Of a DNA stretch of 22,776 nt, positions 19,267 to 22,776 are shown one piece after another. Both the position numbers and the translations under genes were made by a program. Source of the stretch: Plakobranchus ocellatus (taxonomy: Eukaryota; Mollusca; Gastropoda; Plakobranchidae); contig BLXT01005617.1 of NCBI GenBank assembly GCA_019648995.1, forward strand, positions 167,722 through 190,497, in the 5' to 3' direction. The notes beneath the pieces were generated by a model that saw only the letters and a program-made list of their open reading frames with translations, ran no database searches and was not told the DNA's origin. Positions within the stretch are counted from its first letter, which is position 1, and each line of letters opens with the position of its first letter.

Positions 19267-20964
19267 AAATCAATTCGTTTCGTGAATTGATTGCTATATA
19301 GCGCCAGAGGTTTGGGCGTAGCTTATTTGGCAAGCTGGACAACAAATCAACACTGAGCAAAAATTATCACATTGTAGATTTTATCCAAGATATTGTGAAC
19401 AGGCCCCAAATAACAGATTATAAGCTCAAGCACACAATACTAGTGGAATATTATTACTCCAAAGGGTTGAAGGCGAAGATTTGATTAATTTTGACTTAAA
19501 GATAATATCCATCGATAAGATTTTATGGACATTCCCTTTAGAGGTTGGTTTAAATATTTCTTTACCTTGGCACTATTTGTGCTAATAGTTTTAAAATAAA
19601 ATATACCGTCGTTATTGCTATTGTTGGACGCAAGGTACTTACCTTTTGCGAGTTGCAGCTAAAGGAATACAGACGAGATCTTCCGAGGCATTTTATAGCT
19701 TTTTGAAGTTTATTTTATGATGACAATCCAGTGAATTAGTAATAAAAATTCCATAAAGAGTAAGACGCCATGGAAACAATTATTTGAAGCCGCAGTCAAG
19801 TAAAGGTGTTATAGTCACCACGCTTAATGAATACCTTATTTTGGAGTTAAAGTAAATTTGGCGTCAAATTAAGCCTACTTTCAACCCCTTTAAATATGTA
19901 CATTTAATTGCAGTGCGATTTGTACTTATTTCAAAAGTGAAAGTCTATTCTTTCAAACCACAATCGATTGCCGCGTGCCAAGAACAATCAGGACCCTACT
20001 CCTGATTCCCCGATGCTTGAGCTAAGCGTGGAACCCTACAAGATAGCTAAACTTTCGTGATGTGTGTACTAAATGCGGTCGAAAAAAAAATGTTTTTCTT
20101 GTTTTTTTCATCTAGGGCATTGGCTTAAATTTTTAAAAATTACTGTACTGAAGATACTGTGAAATATTGAGTTGTGAAAAAATCGAGAATAAAGCGTTTT
20201 ATTCTACCAGTCATGTCTAATGGCATGAATGTGGAAAGAAAATTCTTCCATACCAGTATCCGTAGAGGCTGAGTACATGCGTGGATAAACTGCTCCAGGA
20301 TTGCTGGTTGCTTTGGACAAGGTGGTCGTTGGAGCCTGAACTGTAATTGTTGGTACATCTGCTTGGTTTGCTAGACCGCTGTGCGTGTTCTTGTTGCTTG
20401 AGGAAAGCTCACTATTTTTTTGCTTGAGATTCTCGCGGGAAAGCTAAAAGACAGTGATCACATAAAAATATGATGTATTAGAACTCTGCCTTTAACGCTT
20501 CCGCAGATCTTGTCTCGGCTATTTGAATGTAAAGCTGAGGCTTGTTTCTCCCACATTTAAATTCATTCTACGTTATAGTCCTCATCCTCTTTTTGGTATC
20601 TTCGTGAAAAAAGAAATAAATTTGAATGATGTTTCTCCTTTCATGTGGAGACCAAAGAGAGAAGATAACAAGTATATTGGTGTTTCAGATTTGTTGAAAT
20701 GTTACGTTTCAAAAATAAGAAAAGATAAAACAGGAACATAAGGCTAGCTTACACTAAAAAAAAATTAAAAGACGGTTGCCGAAAATGACAGGAGCATTAG
20801 CTATTCATTCGCGAAAGACGTAGTCTGTAATGTCTACCAAAGGTTTGTTATTTTTTCTTAAGCTATCTCCATAATTTTGGCACTATTTCCTACCTGATAT
20901 TTCTTTTTCTCTTTCACATTGCTGCTGGCATGGCCTAAATGTGTCTCGATGGCTTTCACGCAGT
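833..20964 (-). CDS. Unrecognised 14-exon protein gene, 5' end missing (about 768 codons visible)
   Basis: Hand-built model in transcript order: 20964-20894, 20443-20254, 19658-19643, 19011-18973, 17933-17804, 7926-7749, 6660-6494, 5360-5204, 4761-4727, 4407-4276, 3686-3457, 3317-3287, 2049-1937, 1652-833. Every intron begins GT and ends AG, and phases agree at all 13 junctions (entering phases 1,0,1,2,2,0,1,0,1,0,0,2,0,2). The joined frame is open to TAG at 835-833. Residues 1-300 are rich in Ser, Thr, Asn, Pro and Glu and look disordered. Residues about 310-460 look helical, with motifs ARIAKIMRRMFEELHHRS, LDMLHVGKVVTDFLDSL and DERFLRFRLLTNLQ. The C-terminal exon is polar, Gln-rich and basic. 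I see no signal peptide or membrane segment. I recognise no family and claim no function. A phase-neutral exon could still be missing, mainly in the long intron. Confidence 0.8.
1937..2049 (-). CDS. Exon 13 of the minus-strand gene (113 nt)
   Basis: The donor is ACTCG|GTAAAA. The acceptor GAGAATGACAG has a poor pyrimidine tract. Phase is 0 to 2. It encodes residues 459-495 with HSETKLYEIPDEDIQQPPSS and then PSVPPADFM, an acidic, Pro-rich and probably disordered stretch. An internal AG (CCACCTTCAAG) in phase 2 could serve as an alternative acceptor directly after exon 11. Confidence 0.65.
2060..3280. other. Intron 12 and its imperfect ATG/ATT-rich simple sequence
   Basis: This intron between exons 12 and 13 carries diverged ATG and GTG trinucleotide sequence from about 2340 to 2640, and a second ATT/ATC-like patch from about 2905 to 3000. 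Open frames on either strand here are low complexity. I see no further exon. Confidence 0.5.
3287..3317 (-). CDS. Exon 12: 31-nt microexon
   Basis: The acceptor is strong (TTTTTTGTTTTACGTCCCTCAG) and the donor is ACAAAG|GTGCTG. Phase is 2 to 0. It encodes LSRYFCGRTK after a split His codon. Without it, exon 11 (phase 2 out) cannot be joined in frame to exon 13 (phase 0 in). Skipping both exons 12 and 13 also keeps the frame into exon 14, so the pair could act as a cassette. Confidence 0.55.
3457..3686 (-). CDS. Exon 11 of the minus-strand gene (230 nt)
   Basis: The acceptor CATTCTGCTATTTCCAG is followed at once by CAG (a NAGNAG site), and the donor is GGCA|GTAAAC. Phase is 0 to 2, residues 372-447. 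It starts QELFFKRLAKHPKQ, continues through a His/Arg-rich basic patch (HHHCRRHTTWTKSK), and ends with DERFLRFRLLTNLQKNLSW. It continues the helix-rich segment begun in exon 9. Confidence 0.78.
4120..4160. repeat. C run followed by a CA microsatellite
   Basis: A C-rich run from about 4122 to 4140 passes into (CA)n at 4140-4158. It lies in the intron downstream of exon 10 on the minus strand, and read through it produces the artificial Cys-Val-Gly string of the 3934-4389 frame. Confidence 0.9.
4276..4407 (-). CDS. Exon 10 of the minus-strand gene (132 nt)
   Basis: Phase 0 to 0, 44 codons, residues 328-371. It contains NPEGSLYPLSHARL and then LDMLHVGKVVTDFLDSL, which looks like folded helical protein. 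The donor is CTTCAG|GTATTC. The chosen acceptor GCTGGGGATAG is weak in pyrimidines. A nearby AG (CTTCATCACAG) would enter in phase 2 and would not fit exon 9. The 151-codon reading at 3934-4389 starts at an internal ATG and runs through the donor into the intron and the CA microsatellite. Confidence 0.72.
4727..4761 (-). CDS. Exon 9: 35-nt microexon
   Basis: The acceptor GGACGATTACAG and the donor TTTGAA|GTAACG flank 35 nt, phase 1 to 0. Joined to its neighbours it gives ARIAKIMRRMFE followed by ELHHRS, a continuous amphipathic-looking helix, and this continuity is the best support for the exon. Read on the plus strand, the same bases form part of a hydrophobic peptide beginning at 4717, which I treat as a shadow. 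Confidence 0.65.
5204..5360 (-). CDS. Exon 8 of the minus-strand gene (157 nt)
   Basis: The acceptor TTGCTCTTTGTACCAACAG and the donor TTGG|GTAAGG bound the exon. Phase is 0 to 1, and it is the only open frame. Residues 264-315 are rich in Pro, Thr and Leu (GARLTPLPGITPKSNTP, then a short acidic VEED, then LEPLRGPLRVL). The composition suggests a disordered linker that turns helical at its end, where it meets exon 9. Confidence 0.78.
6151..6263. repeat. Intronic inverted repeat (about 33-36 bp arms)
   Basis: The left arm 6151-6186 (CCGCCTTCTTTTTCAAGGAA, then GTACAAACCTAT) pairs with the right arm 6231-6263 (ATAGGTTTGTATTTCTTGAA, then AAAGAAGGGGGGG). There are few mismatches and a 44-bp spacer. 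It lies in the intron between exons 7 and 8. It could be a short MITE-like or fold-back element. I see no convincing target duplication. Confidence 0.8.
6494..6660 (-). CDS. Exon 7 of the minus-strand gene (167 nt)
   Basis: The acceptor TTTTTTGCAATCTCCATAG and the donor GATTGG|GTAAAA bound the exon, phase 1 to 0. It encodes residues 209-263, which begin NENNAEVERPELQIMTSG and contain a Pro/Gly-rich stretch, VPPIPPGSGKMETEG. Two other sites inside (GTAACA and a CTTACAG acceptor) look usable, but they are not needed, because the frame is continuous across them. The plus-strand frame at 6553-6813 overlaps part of it antisense. Confidence 0.72.
7749..7926 (-). CDS. Exon 6 of the minus-strand gene (178 nt)
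   Basis: Phase 0 to 1, giving residues 149-207: VQISNMKVEHAPKDLVISPR, then DFEQEAERKWATAVSD and a Thr/Ala/Asn-rich tail. The acceptor CTATACGTCTTAAG is moderate. An upstream AG (AAATGAAAG) keeps the same phase and would add nine residues. The donor ACAA|GTCAGT is unusual at +3 but has good +4 to +6 bases, and it is the only donor in the right phase for exon 7. The internal ATG is not treated as a start, because the frame continues upstream and joins exon 5. Confidence 0.7.
8034..8320. repeat. ATC/CAT trinucleotide array
   Basis: Imperfect (CAT)n with a near-perfect core at about 8167-8232, flanked by diverged ATT/ATC variants. It is open in several frames as Ile- or Ser-rich readings because the repeat lacks stops, so these are not genes. 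Confidence 0.9.
8983..9012 (+). repeat. Left terminal inverted repeat
   Basis: It matches the reverse complement of 12452-12481 with about two mismatches. It is followed immediately by GACTTAGGCA, which makes a local palindrome with TGCCTAAGTC. Confidence 0.85.
9001..9240. repeat. Subterminal TGCCTAAGTC-like repeats of the transposon
   Basis: Copies or variants on both strands occur at about 9003-9023 (palindromic pair), 9136-9160 (TGCCTAACTT with GACTTAGG), 9181-9205 (CTGCCTAAGTCGTAGTTAGG) and 9224-9235 (TGCCTATGTC). One variant, TTGCCGAAGTC, lies near the right end at about 12290. Clustered short motifs inside the ends are typical of transposase binding sites; that role is an inference. 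Confidence 0.6.
9440..9622. repeat. TCTAGATC-rich island inside the transposon
   Basis: Dense runs of AGATCTAGATC-type sequence occur at about 9440-9510 and 9565-9622. Similar islands recur elsewhere in the window. They are low-complexity, self-complementary and carry no gene. Confidence 0.7.
9649..10899 (+). pseudogene. Decayed DDE-type transposase
   Basis: Conserved blocks of a widespread animal transposase-like family appear in order but in three frames. They are NPLFKKVF near 9770, NVSVWTMDLESVLKC near 10118-10157 with NYYRTKLIVQNMKYFNLKTK after it, WSDRFGYQNKSA at 10345-10380, FLTPGHAQMDCGAM from 10440 followed by LVERKSKCDISTPRE, and KFRDLQAMKYVLPE near 10822 close to the stop at 10897-10899. 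From memory the family has GYQN and a GHTQME-type motif in the catalytic core. The second is altered here to GHAQMD, and stops and frameshifts interrupt the reading. It cannot make a functional protein as it stands. The family assignment is motif-based. Confidence 0.75.
11525..12115 (+). repeat. Diverged internal tandem repeats in the transposon's right half
   Basis: A block with GTTGGATAAACGCATAATTT and GGATTGC recurs starting near 11573, 11796, 11947 and 12082. It is followed each time by a CCTGATAA- or CCAATAAA-like segment and AATTTGAAAATAT, and preceded by TTACAATGGAATAA-like sequence. Spacing falls from about 223 to 151 to 135 bp. No protein reading is shared between copies. Confidence 0.75.
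12452..12481 (-). repeat. Right terminal inverted repeat
   Basis: This is the partner of the left end. It contains GAGTTAGGCAATATTGGCAG, then CACCATGACG, and is followed by ACAT, which is also present before the left end. Confidence 0.85.
12578..12672. repeat. TCTAGATC-rich island beside the transposon
   Basis: Repeated AGATCTAAATCTAGA-like sequence lies about 100 bp outside the right transposon end, resembling the island inside it. Confidence 0.65.
12706..12836. repeat. CT microsatellite interrupted by an assembly gap
   Basis: (CT)n runs on both sides of the undetermined bases, with occasional TTTC variants. The true length is unknown. The 62-codon minus frame over it is an artefact of the repeat. 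Confidence 0.95.
12752..12776. other. 25-N scaffold gap
   Basis: Exactly 25 undetermined bases inside the CT tract, which looks like a fixed-size placeholder rather than a measured gap. Confidence 0.99.
12967..12998. repeat. 32-base T run
   Basis: An uninterrupted T tract. It could be the A tail of a minus-strand retroposon, but no element body is recognisable next to it. Confidence 0.9.
13900..15300 (+). pseudogene. Truncated Ty3/Gypsy-type Gag-protease relic
   Basis: A charged Glu/Lys/Leu-rich N-terminal coil (about 13900-14150) precedes Gag-like blocks in shifted frames. These are GDTFDSYMFRWHHKM near 14248-14292, KTFEQLRDLMLREQ at 14361-14402, and NALNEQVVTFVKE from 14411, then a stop. 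A Cys/His-rich patch near 14655-14690 may be a dead zinc knuckle. Next come GSCLRDTGQ with the retropepsin DTG at 14950-14958, LIIGKCGN near 15137, and a HANAVTRA linker near 15227. These match the order of Gag and protease in this type of element. Many stops and frameshifts show it is dead. No reverse transcriptase, integrase or LTR pair is visible. Confidence 0.7.
15851..15920. repeat. Pyrimidine/purine hairpin
   Basis: AAATTTCTTTTTTTCTTTTC at 15851-15870 pairs with GAAAAGAAAAAAAGAATTTT near 15900-15919. The stem continues inwards through ACAATC and GATTGT, leaving a very small loop. It adjoins a T-rich tract at about 15770-15796. Confidence 0.7.
16929..17060. repeat. Second ATC trinucleotide array
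   Basis: (ATC)n with a perfect core at about 16969-17026. On the minus strand it reads as a long Met run, which is an artefact of the repeat. Confidence 0.95.
17804..17933 (-). CDS. Exon 5 of the minus-strand gene (130 nt)
   Basis: The acceptor CATTGCCTTTTTTCAG and the donor GCG|GTATGT are both strong. Phase is 2 to 0, and the exon gives residues 106-148. It begins WAREDAQGGALSKLIGASF and ends with an acidic run, VEEQEEDIA. Base composition is clearly richer in G and C than the flanks. The overlapping plus-strand readings at 17632-17983 are antisense to it. Confidence 0.8.
18031..18245. repeat. TCTAGA-rich sequence
   Basis: TCTAGTCTAAATCTAGACTC near 18039 and further CTAGA-type words up to 18245 belong to the same dispersed class as the islands near 9440, 12578 and 22185. 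A short example also lies at 16764-16784. Confidence 0.5.
18246..18313. repeat. Perfect 30-bp inverted repeat with an 8-nt loop
   Basis: The arm 18246-18275 (ACCTGTAGAAGTTTTTCATG, then GCATCCCACG) is the exact reverse complement of 18284-18313. The loop is CATAACTT. It lies in the intron between exons 4 and 5. Confidence 0.95.
18878..18893. repeat. Short GCA microsatellite
   Basis: Five and a third GCA units in the intron downstream of exon 4 on the minus strand. Confidence 0.8.
18973..19011 (-). CDS. Exon 4: 39-nt microexon
   Basis: The donor is GTGAG|GTAATA. The acceptor is AACTTCCAG after a pyrimidine-rich run. Phase is 2 to 2. Residues 92-105 read RNVKYNFKEPATVR once joined on both sides and flow into WAREDAQGG of exon 5. 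The same frame is open further 5' to an AG at 19058-19057 (CTTTCAAG). That start would enter in phase 1 and could follow exon 2 directly, adding a Ser/Thr/Pro-rich segment, so two mutually exclusive forms are possible. Confidence 0.65.
19165..19283. repeat. 20-bp inverted repeat enclosing TCTA/TA microsatellites
   Basis: The arm ACGAAACGAATTGATTTGGT at 19165-19184 is the exact reverse complement of 19264-19283. Between them lie (TCTA)n at about 19186-19227 and (TA)n at about 19226-19264. It is in the intron between exons 3 and 4. Confidence 0.9.
19643..19658 (-). CDS. Exon 3: 16-nt microexon
   Basis: A strong acceptor (GTCTGTATTCCTTTAG) and a consensus donor (AAAAG|GTAAGTACC) flank only 16 nt, CTGCAACTCGCAAAAG. 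It enters in phase 1 and leaves in phase 2, exactly what is needed between exon 2 and exon 4, and gives Ala-Ala-Thr-Arg-Lys-Arg across the joins. An upstream AG at the CTCGGAAG sequence would give a 37-nt version with the same phases, so the 5' border is not certain. If exon 4 uses its upstream acceptor, this microexon must be skipped. Confidence 0.6.
20254..20443 (-). CDS. Exon 2 of the minus-strand gene (190 nt)
   Basis: The acceptor TGATCACTGTCTTTTAG and the donor ACTG|GTATGG bound the exon, phase 0 to 1. Only this frame is open throughout. It encodes residues 24-86, which are very rich in Ser, Thr and Asn (LSRENLKQKNSELSSSNKN, then VPTITVQAPTTTLSK) and look like an unstructured linker. 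The 72-codon reading on the same strand at 20140-20358 is a different frame that runs through the donor into the intron, and is not the real one. Confidence 0.75.
20894..20964 (-). CDS. Exon 1 of the visible part of the minus-strand gene (71 nt)
   Basis: The acceptor TTATATTCCTTATCTAG precedes the exon and the donor is CAG|GTAGGA. The exon enters in phase 1 and leaves in phase 0. It encodes residues 1-23, beginning CVKAIETHLGHASSN and ending in the Lys-rich KEKKKYQ. It joins exon 2 in frame, giving KYQ-LSREN, a hydrophilic and probably helical stretch. Because it enters in phase 1 there must be at least one coding exon further upstream. No initiator ATG is assigned. Confidence 0.7.
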
Positions 20965-21233
20965 CTAGATAAGGAATATAATCGCAAGGTATTTTAAAGA
21001 CTTTGTCCAAAAATAATAAACAGTTTGCTGAGTATTAAACCTGTATCAGATTACGCAAAATTTAACCTAGCGCCTGATTCATATGATTATGATTAAACCA
21101 ATTCTTAACTATATTGGTGTTCCTTTGGGGACTTAGCATCGACTGTTTCATGAATTTTTTTACTCTAGGCAGAATTTCTATATTCATTTATGATCGAGAT
21201 TTTCCCTCACATCTTCAATCAATGCGGTTGTAC

Positions 21234-21251
21234 CTATTAGTTTCCGATGCA
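21234..21251 (-). CDS. Possible further upstream exon, 18 nt (weak)
   Basis: An AG at 21253-21252 and ATAG|GTACAA enclose 18 nt in phase 1 to 1. They encode HRKLI and would join exon 1 as HRKLI-D-CVKAIE. The phase is right, and the same frame stays open on both sides, but both splice sites are only moderate. This is the best candidate I found for the exon before exon 1. Confidence 0.25.
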
Positions 21252-22184
21252 CTACATTGATAATTTTGTTCGTTTGTGAAACAAAGAATTAGGCCTAATG
21301 CTCTTTTTAAAAGTTTGAGAGAGGATTTACGTTCACCTATTTAAAAAAAAAATATATATATACATACATATATATAGGATAGTAACAGTCTGATTCCCTC
21401 AGTTTTTAATTAACATCATCACCGATTTACATTGAAAAGTTCGTAAGTCTTAGTGTTATGGTTTTCATGGAGCTAGGAGGCAAGGTTTCAAATCCACAAT
21501 TATAACACATATCCAAATCTATATCTGTAATTATTATACAAGGCATAACGACATCTAGGCTTGATGGGGTTTTTTTGCCACATCTCCTCCTGAACCGTTC
21601 TATGCACAGCCTTAATTTTTCGTGGAACATAATCTGCCTATCTTAGTGTCGCATTTAGTAAATAAAAATCAAGGAATACTTACTGATTTTAGTAAGTTAT
21701 ATTTCAACAAACCTATTTTCGGCAATCACGCATACACCTTCACACAAATGCGCGCGTGCGCACACCCACACAAATCCAAACCAGGTACAGAAAAACAAAA
21801 TAATACATTATGTTTTGAAACAGCGGCTATGACAAAGAGATTTCAAGCGGCATCAAACTATCATATAAAAATAATAATACACCTATTTCAAATAAAGCAG
21901 GTAAAGTAACTGACATTCTTTCGTCTAATAAATTATGAGTTTGAGAGAAAACAATTATTCGGCCTACGGTAGAGAGCGAAAGTGAAACAGGAAAAACCGC
22001 AAAAGTGATGCTCTACACGCTAGTCCATTGCTCTGTTTATACCGCCAACCCAATACTTCATTGAAAGTCGAACGGGTATCCAAATCTACAGGCTCAAATT
22101 TTAACATAATCTCTTGACTCTTAGATCCAATTCACAAGCTTGGTATATTTTGTGGGATTCTGAATTAAGGTTTCAAATGGTGAT

Positions 22185-22530
22185 TTTAAGCGATATAGAT
22201 TCTAAACTTGGCAATCTATAGGTCTAAATCTAGGCCTAAAGCCTAGCATTAAAAATTCTGTGAGTTTGGTTAAATCCAATCGAGATTGGCTAGGCCTAGA
22301 TGGAGATTCAGCCTAGCCTAGTCTCTAAATTTAGATCTATATTTCAGATTATCTCTTAATCATAGATCAAATTTTAAGTTTGATCTTAAATCTAGAATCC
22401 AGGTATTTTATTGGAACCTAGAGTCTAGATGTAGATCTAGATCCACATCCAGGTAAGCCTAAATCTAGAGCTGAGCATAATCCTGATAACTTTAAATTAT
22501 CTTAATATTATTTGATCAAGAATCTAATCT
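22185..22530. repeat. Large TCTAGATC-type island
   Basis: Many diverged TCTAAATCTAGG, GCCTAGCCTAG and AGATCTAGATC words over about 350 bp. It is the largest of the islands in the window. Confidence 0.75.
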
Positions 22531-22776
22531 AGATCTACGTTAATAGGATCCATATGGCAAATTCCACAAACATGATTTGAGAATGTCCCAAAAATATCAA
22601 TTTTTCTACATACATAAACATACACGTATTATACATCAAAAGATTGAAAATTTAATGCTGAATTCAAATTTACGACTTTTCAGACCAACAGATCATTTCC
22701 TCTAAAGTTACAGCAAAAAGAATAAAGCCATACCATCACTAAAAGTAAAGTTTCAGCCACTGAAAATATCACCAGA

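Larger units (their letters stand above)
20965..22776. other. Upstream region, no firm exon
   Basis: Apart from a weak 18-nt candidate at 21234-21251, I cannot support coding sequence here. The sequence holds an AT-rich ATATAC tract near 21345-21376, a short alternating CG/CA patch near 21735-21770, and the TCTAGATC island at 22185-22530. The plus frames at 20523-20741 and 21622-21909 and the minus frame at 21427-21630 lack splice or composition support. The missing 5' exons of the gene may lie here or beyond the window. Confidence 0.5.

Noticed and set aside
22026..22090. Minus-strand segment ending GTTGGCG|GTATAA that could supply an ATG upstream of exon 1
   Set aside because: The phase can be made to fit exon 1, but a different frame reads better and the acceptor is weak, so a start codon here would be a guess.
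1..22776. Search for a novel multi-gene system or bacterial-type cluster
   Set aside because: Only one spliced gene plus repeats can be supported. There are no operons, compact gene pairs or array structures.

Overview
The window is eukaryotic nuclear DNA from an animal. It is AT-rich, with GT-AG introns, many simple-sequence tracts, decayed transposons and one 25-N scaffold gap. Dispersed TCTAGATC-type islands, ATC arrays and a snail/cnidarian-type Ty3 relic make a mollusc, perhaps a gastropod, my best guess; this is an inference with low confidence. I see no prokaryotic genes, CRISPR array, tRNA or rRNA.

One protein-coding gene can be assembled by hand on the minus strand, from 20964 down to the stop codon at 833. 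Fourteen exons (71, 190, 16, 39, 130, 178, 167, 157, 35, 132, 230, 31, 113 and 820 nt) join with matching codon phase at all thirteen junctions. Together they give about 768 codons that are open to the terminal TAG. The 5' end lies upstream, beyond 20964 or outside the window. I do not recognise the protein. It is mostly polar and apparently disordered, with one helix-rich part around residues 310-460. Four exons of 16-39 nt make it microexon-rich, which explains why simple ORF finding misses most of it.

Layout from left to right: 1-832 is 3' flank with GA-rich simple sequence. From 833 to 7926 lie exons 14 to 6, with a CA microsatellite and an inverted repeat in the introns. From 7927 to 17803 lies one intron of nearly 10 kb. 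It holds an ATC array, a 3.5-kb TIR DNA transposon with a dead transposase (8983-12481), the CT tract with the N gap, a long T run, a broken Ty3/Gypsy Gag-protease relic (about 13900-15300), an inverted repeat and a second ATC array. From 17804 to 20964 lie exons 5 to 1, with a perfect 30-bp hairpin and a microsatellite-cored hairpin in their introns. From 20965 to 22776 is upstream sequence with a large TCTAGATC island and at most one weak further exon.

Most other open frames are antisense shadows of these exons or readings through simple repeats. The most useful results are the reconstructed gene with its microexons and the transposon with subterminal TGCCTAAGTC repeats.
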